Source: Nodularia spumigena CCY9414
Lineage (GTDB): Bacteria > Cyanobacteriota > Cyanobacteriia > Cyanobacteriales > Nostocaceae
DNA: 64,000 nucleotides
Assembly: GCF_000340565.2 (NCBI RefSeq)
Contig: NZ_CP007203.1
Coordinates: 4,618,613-4,682,612, forward strand
Direction of reading: 5' to 3'
A model generated the notes under the pieces. The model saw nothing but the letters and a program-made list of their open reading frames with translations. It made no database searches and was not told where the DNA came from. Below are positions 27,968 through 37,877 of the stretch, in pieces. The stretch's first letter is position 1; every line of letters starts with the position of its first letter. The translations under genes were made by a program, and so were the position numbers.

Positions 27968-28204
27968 CGATTTTATAGGAATCTATCCCAGCATGGCAAC
28001 TACTTTCAGTGTAATGAATTTCTGTGCTTGTATTGCCATGAGTCGATAATCTCTGGATGTATTACTCGTGAATAGCCGCGCACTTGTTCATATTGCAAAT
28101 TACCCCCCTTAATCCCCCCTTGGAAATGGGGGAGATCCGAAATCCAGTTTCTGGAATATCGTGAAAAGTCAACTGGCTTTAGCTAAACTCCTTGGAAAGC
28201 AAGG
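27968..28204. other. Intergenic region leading into the 73-bp array
   Basis: No gene is seen. It contains a dispersed-element fragment (TTACCCCCCTTAATCCCCCC, about 28099-28118) that also occurs at about 29103, and CTCCTTGGAAAGCAAGGAG, a hairpin directly before the tandem array. Confidence 0.55.
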
Positions 28205-28672
28205 AGATCACAAATCCGGTTCCCTCCCCTTTGCCGGCTTATCAGATGACAACCGATAATTCCATACTCCCATGAAGAGATCACAAATCCGGTTCCCTCC
28301 CCTTTGCCGGCTTATCAGATGACAACCGATAATTCCATACTCCCATGAAGAGATCACAAATCCGGTTCCCTCCCCTTTGCCGGCTTATCAGATGACAACC
28401 GATAATTCCATACTCCCATGAAGAGATCACAAATCCGGTTCCCTCCCCTTTGCCGGCTTATCAGATGACAACCGATAATTCCATACTCCCATGAAGAGAT
28501 CACAAATCCGGTTCCCTCCCCTTTGCCGGCTTATCAGATGACAACCGATAATTCCATACTCCCATGAAGAGATCACAAATCCGGTTCCCTCCCCTTTGCC
28601 GGCTTATCAGATGACAACCGATAATTCCATACTCCCATGAAGAGATCACAAATCCGGTTCCCTCCCCTTTGC
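28205..28672. repeat. Perfect 73-bp tandem repeat array, six units plus a 30-bp partial
   Basis: Units start at 28205, 28278, 28351, 28424, 28497, 28570 and 28643, each beginning AGATCACAAATCCGGTTCCC. The six full units read as identical. The seventh is cut after 30 bp and continues into a CCTCCCCTTTGC/AAGGGGAGGG hairpin. The unit contains TTATC...GATAA arms. There are no variable spacers. The array ends 10 bp before the DUF559 stop codon. Confidence 0.95.
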
Positions 28673-28682
28673 AAGGGGAGGG

Positions 28683-29063
28683 TTAGGGAGGGGTAATCTT
28701 CCGTAATTGACAAACTGTTTCTGCAATCATTGTGATCACACCATCCAACTCTTGATAAACCTGTAGATTTGTAAATCTCAAAAAATGAGTACCTTTAGAT
28801 TCGAGAAAAGATTGTCGTTCATAATCATAAACCTGGACTCTATCTTGAAAATGACTATCCCCATCAATTTCTATAGCAAGTTTTAATTCAGTAGCATAAA
28901 AATCAACAACAAAGACATCAATACTGTACTGTCTACGAAATTTGCAACCCTCTACTTGGCGATTTCTTAATCTTTCCCAAACAATCTGCTCCGCAGGCGG
29001 CATATTATTACGAAGCAATCGCCTTTTTTCTCTTTCTGAGGTTTTGTTATAAAGTTCTGTCAT
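28683..29063 (-). CDS. DUF559 (Vsr-like) endonuclease-domain protein
   Basis: About 126 residues from ATG 29063 (ATG 29081 also in frame). It matches the DUF559 fold related to very-short-patch repair nucleases: MPPAEQIVWERLRNRQVEGCKFRRQYSIDVFVVDFYATELKLAIEIDGDSH, with the restriction-like acidic residues of VVDFY and IEIDG, then the late FLRFTNLQV. DUF559 genes are common near restriction systems and mobile elements. The stop codon lies inside the dispersed repeat next to the 73-bp array, so the last residues (RKITPP) are repeat-derived. Function is unproven. Confidence 0.8.
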   Translation of the reverse strand: MTELYNKTSEREKRRLLRNNMPPAEQIVWERLRNRQVEGCKFRRQYSIDVFVVDFYATELKLAIEIDGDSHFQDRVQVYDYERQSFLESKGTHFLRFTNLQVYQELDGVITMIAETVCQLRKITPP

Positions 29064-29225
29064 AGCATGAATATCAATCAAGTTTAGTTTTGCTTATTCC
29101 AAATTACCCCCCTTAATCCCCCCTTGCAAAGGGGGGAAATTAGAGTCAATTCTCGTAAATGCTGTATCAAATAGCCTATAATTAAATTATTACCGTCAAA
29201 CCAAAATTAATTTTTATCCCTTTTA

Positions 29226-29398
29226 GAGGTTGTTTGAAAAGTGATGATTAATGTATCAAATATTGTTTTACCCCTCCCTAACCCTCCCCTTGCAAAGGAG
29301 AGGGAACTGGATTTTCTTGTTTCCCCCCTTGGTAAGGGGGGATTAAGGGGGGTAAAAATGTGATAAAAATTACCGCTAAAAACTTATCAAACAACCTC
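29226..29398. mobile_element. MITE with GAGGTTGTTTGA-type terminal inverted repeats (copy 1)
   Basis: The 173-bp element starts GAGGTTGTTTGAAAAGT and ends with the complement of GAGGTTGTTTGATAAGT (one mismatch). It is flanked by TTA (29223-29225) and TCA (29399-29401), a TNA-type 3-bp target. It carries no gene, but inside are CCTCCCC/GGAGAGGG and CCCCCTT/AAGGGGG hairpins. TIRs beginning GAG with TNA targets fit IS5-group (IS1031-like) transposition, which is inference. It lies directly upstream of the restriction-modification gene and ends 21 bp before its start codon. Confidence 0.75.
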
Positions 29399-29418
29399 TC
29401 ATATCAGTTGATTTAATT

Positions 29419-32400
29419 ATGTCCAGACTTTTAGTTAGTCAATATCAAGCGGAAGTACAGAAAATTATCCAGTTTGGTGGTTCACGGAAGGAAACTTCTA
29501 TTCGTGTGGCTTTTCAAAATCTCTTGAATGAATATTGCAAACCGAGAGATTTTTTACTGATTCCTGAGTTGGATTATAAGTTACCCAACGGCAAATTTGT
29601 TTATCCTGATGGTACTGTTAAGGATGCTTTGCGTTTAGATTGGGGTTACTGGGAAAGTAAAGACCAATACGATAATTTAGATCAAGAAATTGAAAAGAAG
29701 TTAAATAAGGGTTATCCTGATAGTAATATTTTATTTGAAGATTCCCAAACTGCGGTTTTAATTCAAGCTGGTACAGAAAATCAGCGCGTCTCTATGCAGG
29801 ATGCTGAGGCGTTAGATGGCATTATTACCAATTTTATTAATTATGTCAGACCGGAAGTTAAAGATTTTCGGTCAGCTATAGAAACTTTTAAGCAAGATTT
29901 ACCCACTGTTTTAGATTCTCTCAGAGATTTGATAGATAGTCAAGGGAAAAATAACATTTCTTTTGAAGCAGCTAGAAATAAGTTTTGGGATATTTGCAAA
30001 GAATCAATTAACCCGGAAATCAGTTTGTTTGATATTCGGGAAATGATGATTCAGCATATTCTCACTGAAGATATTTTTCTGAATATTTTTAATGAGTCGC
30101 AGTTTCACAGAGAAAATAATGTGGCGCGGGAGTTACAAGGAGTAATTTCTACCTTTTTTACCGGAAATCTCAAGCGCAACACTTTAGGAACCATTGATAG
30201 ATATTATGCAGTGATTCGACGGACTGCGGCAAATATTTATAATCACCAAGAAAAGCAGAAGTTTCTCAAGGCGTTATATGAGAACTTTTATAAAGCTTAT
30301 AATCCCAAAGCTGCGGACAGGTTGGGAATTGTCTATACTCCTAATGAAATTGTCCGGTTTATGATTGAAAGTGTAGATTTTTTAGTACATCAGAATTTTG
30401 GTAAGTTGTTAGCTGATAAAGATGTAGAAATTTTAGATCCTGCGACGGGTACGGGGACTTTTATTACCGAATTGATTGATTATTTACCCCAGCACAGTTT
30501 GGAGTACAAGTATAAACATGAAATTCATTGTAATGAGGTGGCGATTTTACCTTATTATATTGCGAATTTGAATATTGAGTACACCTATAAGCAGAAAATG
30601 GGGGTGTATGAGGAGTTTGAGAATATTTGTTTTGTCGATACTTTAGATCATACATCTTTTGCGGGTAAGCAAATGGATTTGTTTGCTATGAGTGTGGAGA
30701 ATACCGCCAGGATAAAACGCCAGAATGATCGAAGTATTTCGGTGATTATTGGTAATCCTCCTTATAATGCCAAGCAGGAAAACTTTAATGATAATAACGC
30801 TAATCGTACTTATGCAGCAATAGATAAGTTAATTAAGGAAAGTTACGTTAAATATAGCAAGGCTCAGAATAATATTGTACTTTATGATATGTACACTCGG
30901 TTTATTCGCTGGGCTTCTGATAGACTGGGTAAAAATGGCATTATTGCATTTGTTTCTAACAGTTCTTTTATAGATTCTATTACTTATGACGGGTTTAGAA
31001 AAGTTGTCGCTAAAGAATTTAATGAAATTTATGTTATTGACACTAAAGGTAATGCGAGAACAAGCGGAGAAAGAAGACGCAAAGAGGGTGGTAATGTCTT
31101 TAGTGATGAAATTAGGGTAGGTATAGCTGTTTATTTTTTAGTCAGGAATGAACACGCGGAAGGTTTTAAGGTTTATTATAATTCAATTAAAGATTATACC
31201 GATGCAGAGGACAAGAAAAAATATTTTAGTTCTCAGAAATTTAGAGATTTAGGTTTTACCCATTTTAAACCAGATAATAACGGTAACTGGATAAATCAAG
31301 CTGATAATGATTTTGACAGTCTTTTACCTTTGGCTGATAAGGATGTGAAAGTAGGTAAGGGAGAAGAAGCTGTATTTAAGTTGTTTTCTAGAGGTGTAGC
31401 AACTCAAAGAGATGAATGGGTTTATGATTTTTCGCAAAATGCGCTAGAAGAAAAAGTCAAATTTTTAGTTGGAATTTATCAAAAAACACTGAAGGATTCA
31501 AACTATACCAACAAAAATCAAATTAAATGGGATAGGGAATTAACTAAATATTTAGATAAAAGAATTAATAAGAATTTTCAGCCTCAACAAATTATTAAAA
31601 GTTTATACCGTCCATATAATCAACAGTATCTTTATTTTGATAAGCATTTTAACGGGATGACTTATCAATGGTTTAATATCTATAATAATAGTGACTTAGA
31701 AAATAAATATATTGCTTTGTCAGGTATTGGTTCAAGCAAGTATTTTCACTGTCTTACCTCTAATTTATTAATTGGGTTAGATACAATTGAAAAAACTCAA
31801 TGTTTACCCCTATACCGCTACGACAAAGAAGGAAAACGCATTGATAATATAACCGACTGGGGACTAAAACAAATTCAAAGCCATTACCAAGATAAAACAA
31901 TTACAAAAATAGATATCTTCCATTATACCTACGCAGTCTTACATAACCCAGAGTACCGGAAAAAATACGAACTCAACCTGAAACGCGACTTTCCCCGTTT
32001 ACCGTTTTATGAAAACTTCGCGCAATGGGTTAACTGGGGAAAACAACTCATGGAATTACATATTAATTATGAAACAGTCGCACCTTATAACCTCACCCGT
32101 GTTGATATTCCCTTAAAAGATTACCAAAAAACACCCAAACCCAAATTAAAAGCCGATAAAACCAAAGGAAATATAATTTTAGATGATGTCACCACATTAC
32201 AAAGTATTCCCAGTCAAGCTTGGGAATATATGCTCGGTAATCGCTGCGCCTTAGAATGGATTTTAGATCAATATAAAGAGAAAAAACCCAAAGATCCCAC
32301 CATTGCAGAAAAATTTAACACTTACCGATTTGCAGATTATAAAGAACAGGTGATAGATTTATTAATGCGGGTGTGTACCGTCAGTGTGGAAACCATGAAG

Positions 32401-32433
32401 ATTATTAATCTTATGTCTAGCAGTCAGCCATAA
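29419..32433 (+). CDS. Type ISP-like single-chain restriction-modification enzyme
   Basis: A 1004-residue protein. The N-terminus has a PD-(D/E)xK-like nuclease pattern (YPDGTVKD... YWESKDQ at about residues 62-88). The N6-adenine methyltransferase core shows SAM motif I DPATGTGTFI (about 340) and catalytic motif IV NPPY (about 446). The C-terminal part (IDIFHYTYAVLHNPEYRKKY) matches the type ISP C-terminal specificity domain. Classical ISP enzymes such as LlaGI carry a RecA-like helicase; no helicase motifs are visible here, so it is closer to a helicase-less IIG/ISP hybrid. It would methylate one strand and cleave unmodified DNA. It is AT-richer than neighbouring housekeeping genes and sits between a MITE and a toxin-antitoxin pair, which suggests acquisition by transfer. 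Confidence 0.85.
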   Translation: MSRLLVSQYQAEVQKIIQFGGSRKETSIRVAFQNLLNEYCKPRDFLLIPELDYKLPNGKFVYPDGTVKDALRLDWGYWESKDQYDNLDQEIEKKLNKGYPDSNILFEDSQTAVLIQAGTENQRVSMQDAEALDGIITNFINYVRPEVKDFRSAIETFKQDLPTVLDSLRDLIDSQGKNNISFEAARNKFWDICKESINPEISLFDIREMMIQHILTEDIFLNIFNESQFHRENNVARELQGVISTFFTGNLKRNTLGTIDRYYAVIRRTAANIYNHQEKQKFLKALYENFYKAYNPKAADRLGIVYTPNEIVRFMIESVDFLVHQNFGKLLADKDVEILDPATGTGTFITELIDYLPQHSLEYKYKHEIHCNEVAILPYYIANLNIEYTYKQKMGVYEEFENICFVDTLDHTSFAGKQMDLFAMSVENTARIKRQNDRSISVIIGNPPYNAKQENFNDNNANRTYAAIDKLIKESYVKYSKAQNNIVLYDMYTRFIRWASDRLGKNGIIAFVSNSSFIDSITYDGFRKVVAKEFNEIYVIDTKGNARTSGERRRKEGGNVFSDEIRVGIAVYFLVRNEHAEGFKVYYNSIKDYTDAEDKKKYFSSQKFRDLGFTHFKPDNNGNWINQADNDFDSLLPLADKDVKVGKGEEAVFKLFSRGVATQRDEWVYDFSQNALEEKVKFLVGIYQKTLKDSNYTNKNQIKWDRELTKYLDKRINKNFQPQQIIKSLYRPYNQQYLYFDKHFNGMTYQWFNIYNNSDLENKYIALSGIGSSKYFHCLTSNLLIGLDTIEKTQCLPLYRYDKEGKRIDNITDWGLKQIQSHYQDKTITKIDIFHYTYAVLHNPEYRKKYELNLKRDFPRLPFYENFAQWVNWGKQLMELHINYETVAPYNLTRVDIPLKDYQKTPKPKLKADKTKGNIILDDVTTLQSIPSQAWEYMLGNRCALEWILDQYKEKKPKDPTIAEKFNTYRFADYKEQVIDLLMRVCTVSVETMKIINLMSSSQP

Positions 32434-32498
32434 AAAGCTGTAACTTCGCCAACGTAATGACGTAACTACGTGAATTTTGCGTAAGTCCTATTGTAGTG

Positions 32499-33123
<625 letters not shown>

Positions 33124-33222
33124 TCATTAAGCATAACGACATTAATTTGCGAAAACTGCCTTGCTACCCAATTCTCCACACAAAATTAGAAAAACGACAT
33201 CAATTTGCGAATGTACAACAAA

Positions 33223-33294
33223 AGCGGGTGATGGGACTCGAACCCACGACGTTCACCATGGGAAGATGACATTCTACCACTGAATTACACCCGC
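33223..33294 (-). tRNA. tRNA-Gly (anticodon CCC)
   Basis: On the minus strand GCGGGTG pairs with CACCCGC to close a 7-bp acceptor stem. The T arm (GTGGG TTCGAGT CCCAT) is canonical. The anticodon arm TCATC-TTCCCAT-GGTGA places CCC at positions 34-36, reading GGG. The discriminator is U and CCA is not encoded. Confidence 0.95.
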
Positions 33295-33559
33295 ATCCCA
33301 TATTTAGCTTAACCAAGCCATCTACTATAATAGCACTATATTCACAGATAATAACTTACAAAGCAGTTTTTCGCTAATTACCAGAAACTCAGCGACGAGT
33401 CAGCCCTGGGTGGCGATTTTACGGATTTATGTACACCTGCAACTTACTACCTCTAGATAAATTGAGAAAATATGCCTTATGATTGTGAACAAGTCAGAAA
33501 AACTGCTAGTAACCATATTCATACCTAAGTTACAACAGATAAATCTGCATTGTCTCTAA

Positions 33560-33723
33560 GAGGCTGTTTGAAAAGTGGTTGGCTGTGATTTTAGGCACTC
33601 GCATATCCCCCCTAGCCCACCTTTTTCAAGGGGGGAATTAGAATCAAAGTCCCCTTTTTAAGGGGTATTTAGGGGGATATAGAATGTTTTGCTAGCAACA
33701 AATCAGACTTTTCAAACATCCTC
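33560..33723. mobile_element. MITE with GAGGCTGTTTGA-type terminal inverted repeats (copy 2)
   Basis: The 164-bp element starts GAGGCTGTTTGAAAAGT and ends with the complement of GAGGATGTTTGAAAAGT (one mismatch). It is flanked by an exact TAA duplication (33557-33559 and 33724-33726). The termini match those of the element at 29226-29398 while the middle has diverged; inside are CCCCCTT/AAGGGGG type arms. No coding capacity. It ends 80 bp before the HD-domain gene. Confidence 0.75.
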
Positions 33724-33803
33724 TAAATTCCCCCATCAGGAAACCTGACGATGCAATTTTGAAGTCATTAACATAAAAAATTTTAACTCTAAGCGAAACC
33801 ATT

Positions 33804-34676
33804 ATGTTCAATGCCACTGAAATTTTAATTGATGCCTTTGTGAAGGAAATTCGTGAGGGCTACCGGCGCACATACGGCTGCTTAAAACATGATTATCAAG
33901 ATATAATTGCTTGGGCTGGTAATATGGCCTTAGAAAATATTGCCAATAGCGATGCCCTATATCACAATGTGGAACACTCTGTTTTAGTTACTCTTGTGGG
34001 ACAGGAAATTTTACGGGGTAAACACATCAGAGAAGGTGGTGTCTCTAGTGAAGACTGGCTGCATTTTATCATATCTTTGCTGTGTCATGATATAGGCTAT
34101 GTTAAAGGAGTTTGCCGAGAAGACAAAGAAACCATAGGTTTATATGCCACAGGTCAAGATGGAAACATGATTTCTCTACATCCTGGGGCTTCTGATGCGG
34201 CTCTGACACCCTATCATGTTGATAGAGCTAAACTTTTTATTGATGAGCGTTTTGGTGGTGACACCTTAATTGATGCTGAAGCCATTAAACTAAATATTGA
34301 GTTAACTCGGTTTCCTGTACCTGTAGCCGAGGATCATCAAGATACCACTAGCTATGCGGGTTTAGTCCGTGCGGCTGATTTAATTGGACAATTAAGTGAT
34401 CCCCGTTATTTAAGAAAAATTACTTCTTTATTCTACGAATTTGAAGAAACTGGAATGAATCAAGTTTTGGCGTACAAAACACCTGCCGATTTACGCAAAA
34501 ACTACGCTAAGTTTTACTGGAATGGCGTTTATCCTTATATTAAAGATGGATTGCGTTATTTGTCTTTGACTCAACAAGGTAAGCAAATAATGGCTAATCT
34601 CTACTCGAATGTTTTTGTTGTAGAACACGAAAAGATCCAAGAAGAATTATATTTAGTGGAACAACCACATAGTTAA
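33804..34676 (+). CDS. HD-domain metal-dependent phosphohydrolase
   Basis: A 290-residue protein with an HD domain: YHNVEHS (His54, His58), LLCHDIGYVKG (His95-Asp96) and RAADLIGQLSD (the last metal-binding Asp, about residue 193). This set is the H...HD...D signature of metal phosphohydrolases such as nucleotide or phosphodiester hydrolases. The substrate is unknown. There is no sensor domain and no membrane helix. Similar stand-alone HD proteins are widespread in filamentous cyanobacteria. A MITE ends 80 bp upstream and may contribute to its promoter. Confidence 0.83.
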   Translation: MFNATEILIDAFVKEIREGYRRTYGCLKHDYQDIIAWAGNMALENIANSDALYHNVEHSVLVTLVGQEILRGKHIREGGVSSEDWLHFIISLLCHDIGYVKGVCREDKETIGLYATGQDGNMISLHPGASDAALTPYHVDRAKLFIDERFGGDTLIDAEAIKLNIELTRFPVPVAEDHQDTTSYAGLVRAADLIGQLSDPRYLRKITSLFYEFEETGMNQVLAYKTPADLRKNYAKFYWNGVYPYIKDGLRYLSLTQQGKQIMANLYSNVFVVEHEKIQEELYLVEQPHS

Positions 34677-34753
34677 ATTAGATATGAATCTTTACTTGCA
34701 AAGTGCTGTAAGTAATAACTATAACAAAGGACTTTTGAGAAAGGACAAATAAT

Positions 34754-35875
34754 ATGAATTGGTGGCAAAGACTTCAGAAAAATCCCTTGGCGCGATTTGG
34801 GGCAATTGTGCTGTTAATCTTCTATATAGCGGTAATTGCTGCCGATTTCGTGGCTCCTTATGATCCTATTGCATCACAGCCAAATGGTTCTCTGTTACCA
34901 CCAACTCAAATTTATTGGTTTTCTCAATCAGAACCAGGGAAGTTTATTGGACCTCATGTATATCCTACCACCCAGGGAGATACTGATTTACAAACAGGCG
35001 ATCGCAAACTGATTGTAGACTTGGAAAAGCCCACACCTCTACGTTTATTTGTCTCCGGCACTGAGTATCGACTATTACAGTTAAAGTTGCCATTACCGCC
35101 CAACTGGAAGGAAGTGACTATTTTCCCTGGTATTCCTTTAGATTGGCATTTATTTGGCACAACAGGTGAAGCCTATATTAATATTTTAGGTACTGACGAC
35201 CAAGGGCGCGACCAATTCAGCCGTCTGGTGCATGGTGGTCGCATTAGTATGTTTATTGGCATTATCGGGGTGTTAATTACCTTTCCCCTGGGTTTAATCA
35301 TTGGGGGAATTTCTGGCTATTTCGGCGGTTGGACTGATAGCGTAATTATGCGTTTTGCCGAAGTGCTAATGACATTCCCCGGAATTTATCTATTAGTTAC
35401 TTTGGGTTCAGTCTTACCACCAGGCTTAACCAGTACCCAACGCTTTTTACTAATTGTCGTCATTACTTCCATAATTAGTTGGGCGGGGTTAGCGCGGGTA
35501 ATTCGGGGACAGGTGCTATCGATAAAAGAGCGAGAATTTGTCCAAGCAGCCAGAGCAATGGGTGGTAAACCAATTTACATTATAATTCGTCATATTTTGC
35601 CGCAAACTGCCACCTATGTGATTATTTCCGCAACATTGGCTGTTCCCGGTTTTATTGGTGCGGAAGCTGTTTTAAGTCTCATTGGTTTGGGAATTCAACA
35701 ACCTGATCCTTCTTGGGGAAATATGCTTTCTTTAGCTAGCAATGCTTCTATTGTAGTGCTGCAACCTTGGTTAATTTGGCCGCCTGCTGTGTTAATTATC
35801 CTGACTGTGCTGTCTTTTAATTTACTCGGTGACGGGCTGAGAGATGCTCTCGACCCCCGTAGTTTGGGAAGATAG
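34754..35875 (+). CDS. ABC transporter permease, peptide/nickel type (DppC/OppC-like)
   Basis: A 373-residue permease. The first helix (FGAIVLLIFYIAVIAADFVAPYDP) is followed by a long periplasmic insertion of about 110 residues, then LGTDDQGRDQFSRLVHGGRISM, the conserved DppC motif. Five membrane helices follow, with the EAA loop REFVQAARAMGGKPIYIIIRHILPQ that docks the ATPase. The C-terminus GDGLRDALDPR is typical. No binding protein, DppB or ATPase gene is adjacent, so it is an orphan that must assemble with distantly encoded partners, common in cyanobacteria. The substrate cannot be predicted. Confidence 0.9.
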   Translation: MNWWQRLQKNPLARFGAIVLLIFYIAVIAADFVAPYDPIASQPNGSLLPPTQIYWFSQSEPGKFIGPHVYPTTQGDTDLQTGDRKLIVDLEKPTPLRLFVSGTEYRLLQLKLPLPPNWKEVTIFPGIPLDWHLFGTTGEAYINILGTDDQGRDQFSRLVHGGRISMFIGIIGVLITFPLGLIIGGISGYFGGWTDSVIMRFAEVLMTFPGIYLLVTLGSVLPPGLTSTQRFLLIVVITSIISWAGLARVIRGQVLSIKEREFVQAARAMGGKPIYIIIRHILPQTATYVIISATLAVPGFIGAEAVLSLIGLGIQQPDPSWGNMLSLASNASIVVLQPWLIWPPAVLIILTVLSFNLLGDGLRDALDPRSLGR

Positions 35876-35882
35876 GTTATTA

Positions 35883-36078
35883 GTCATTGGTTATTGGTTA
35901 TTGGTCATTGGTCATTGGTTATTGGTCATTGGTCATTGGTCATTGGTCATTGGTCATTGGTCATTGGTCATTGGTCATTGGTCATTGGTCATTGGTCATT
36001 GGTCATTGGTTATTGGTCATTGGTCATTGGTCATTTGTCATTGGTCATTGGTCATTGGTCATTTGTCATTTGTCATTG
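35883..36078. repeat. Expanded heptanucleotide repeat (TCATTGG/TTATTGG), about 28 copies
   Basis: About 196 bp of GTCATTG-phase 7-mers with occasional TTATTGG and TCATTTG variants start 8 bp after the permease stop. Since 7 is not a multiple of 3 and the unit lacks stops, all three plus-strand frames stay open, which creates false ORFs. Confidence 0.95.
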
Positions 36079-36103
36079 CTGATAAAATATTTCTCACAAA
36101 AAA

Positions 36104-36133
36104 TGTAGAGACGTTTCATGAAACGTCTCTACA
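36104..36133. terminator. Perfect 30-bp palindrome between convergent genes
   Basis: TGTAGAGACGTTTCA meets its exact reverse complement with no loop, between the permease (+) and chlP (-). It is the best-preserved of three 30-bp elements of this family in the window. Position suits a bidirectional terminator. Confidence 0.6.
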
Positions 36134-36157
36134 TGGGTGATTTTTGCTTATGCTGTT

Positions 36158-37378
36158 CTAAGGAGCTAAAGCGTTACCGCGAATCAGACTACCAAGAGTT
36201 TTGGCAGTAATTTTGAGTTGGGTGAAGGGGTTGGCGGGGACAACTGTTTTATACAGATAGCTATCAAATGTCAGCTTCTGCACATCCAGGTCATCGCACA
36301 TTTCTACAAAGGCTTCGCGGGTAGCGTCGGAACGGTAGAACACTGTTTGCAAAATGTCAAGCACTTTGTAGGTGAGTCCGTATTTCTTATCCCAGCGCTT
36401 CAAGTAAACCTTGAGGTCTTTTTCTGTGGGAATAGTTGCACCACTGTTAGACATTTCCACAATGGTTTCAGCACACATCCGCCCAGACTTAGCTGCAAAG
36501 TAAATACCTTCACCAGAGGACTTGGTAACATAACCAGCCGCATCTCCTACTAAAGCTATCCGACCGACTACACGACGGGGACGGGGATGTTCAGGGATGG
36601 GGTGAGCTTCGACTTTGATAATTTTACCGCCGGCTAACTTTTCGGAAGCACGGGCGCGGATACCTGCTTGTAACTGTTTGATGCTGGCTTTATTGACTTG
36701 CATTGTGCCAGTACCGACGGCTACGTGGTCGTATTTGGGGAAAACCCAGGCGTAGAAGTCTGTGGAAACGTCATTACCGACATACATTTCGGCTAAGTCG
36801 TTATAGTAGTCCATTTTATCCTGGGGTAAGCGAATTCGCTCTTGGAAGGCGATCGCATAGTTATAATCCCCAGCATCCATTTCTTTAGCAATGCGGGAAT
36901 TAGCCCCATCCGCCCCAATAATTAAATCTACTTTTAGGGTTTTAGTAATCCCCTGTGAACCACCTTCTGTATGGTCAACGTAGTGAATTGTATAAGGGCT
37001 AGTGTTATTTGTGGGTATATCAAGTTTATGAACAGTGGCGTTAATTAAATTTGCCCCTAATTTTGCCGCTCGGTCACGCAGGAAACCATCTAGCACTTCC
37101 CGGCGGCACATTCCTATATATTCGTCTTCTTTTACTATATTGATATTAACCTCACGATTGGAAGGTGAAATCATTTTCATCTTCCGCACACGGCGGTCAA
37201 TAATTTCTGGTGGTAGGTCAAATTCATCCACCATACACAGGGGAATAGCACCCCCGCAGGGCTTGGCATTATCTAGCTTCCGCTCAAACAAGTAAGTTTC
37301 AATTCCTGCTTTCGCTAGCGTTTCCGCAGCAGATGAACCAGCAGGGCCTGACCCAACAACAGCAACCCGTAGTGTCAA
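36158..37378 (-). CDS. chlP: Geranylgeranyl diphosphate/geranylgeranyl-chlorophyll reductase
   Basis: A 406-residue flavoprotein reductase that saturates the geranylgeranyl chain to phytyl for chlorophyll, tocopherol and phylloquinone. The N-terminal FAD site VAVVGSGPAGSSAAETLAKAG is followed by KPCGGAIPLCMVDEFDLP, characteristic of ChlP. GRIALVGDAAGYVTKSSGEGI is the second flavin motif. Length and motif set match the family with no damage. It is transcribed alone on the minus strand and would associate with thylakoids. Confidence 0.96.
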   Translation of the reverse strand: MTLRVAVVGSGPAGSSAAETLAKAGIETYLFERKLDNAKPCGGAIPLCMVDEFDLPPEIIDRRVRKMKMISPSNREVNINIVKEDEYIGMCRREVLDGFLRDRAAKLGANLINATVHKLDIPTNNTSPYTIHYVDHTEGGSQGITKTLKVDLIIGADGANSRIAKEMDAGDYNYAIAFQERIRLPQDKMDYYNDLAEMYVGNDVSTDFYAWVFPKYDHVAVGTGTMQVNKASIKQLQAGIRARASEKLAGGKIIKVEAHPIPEHPRPRRVVGRIALVGDAAGYVTKSSGEGIYFAAKSGRMCAETIVEMSNSGATIPTEKDLKVYLKRWDKKYGLTYKVLDILQTVFYRSDATREAFVEMCDDLDVQKLTFDSYLYKTVVPANPFTQLKITAKTLGSLIRGNALAP

Positions 37379-37877
37379 AGGTCTTCTCCCAATAGTTGAT
37401 AAAAACGTTTAACCCAAGCATCCTATCACGGACTTTTGCTGGATTTCGCGGACTTGCTTCAGATTTTGACTGAAATGCAATATTCCTTAATGTTTCGATA
37501 CAAAAACGGGGATTGGGGAATCGGAAATCGGGACTTATCAATGGGAATCATCAGCTATTACCTAGCTTCTAGAAGAGGCAGGGGAGCAGGGAGCAAGGGA
37601 GCAAGGGAGAAGGATTTTTAATTCCCCAGCCAACAGGGATACAAGCCCCTGCATTTATAGCAAAAGTCAAAGGTCAAAAGTGAAAGACTCGCTGTGACTG
37701 GGTTTTAGGCTTTTGCCATGTCCTAACAACCTTAGCGGTTGCTATATGTATGCCAAACATAAAAATATTTATGATGTCTGATTCAAATTAACCTAAAGGA
37801 ACTTATGTGTGATATATGTAAAGCACGGTAATCCTAGCAATAAGCCGTAGATTCAGTTGTAGAGGTGCAAAAAAGTA
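37379..37877. other. Divergent intergenic region, chlP / cysA
   Basis: No gene is seen. A GGGAGCAAGGGAGCAAGGGAG G-rich tandem lies at about 37587-37611, and imperfect GTCAAAAG heptamers at about 37664-37682. The AT-rich part at 37740-37860 probably carries the cysA promoter. Confidence 0.5.

Noticed and set aside
28205-28672. CRISPR-like regular spacing
   Set aside because: The whole 73-bp period is identical; there are no variable spacers and no cas genes nearby.
35844-36140. Three overlapping ORFs rich in VIGHWSL repeats
   Set aside because: They are translations of a stop-free heptamer repeat.
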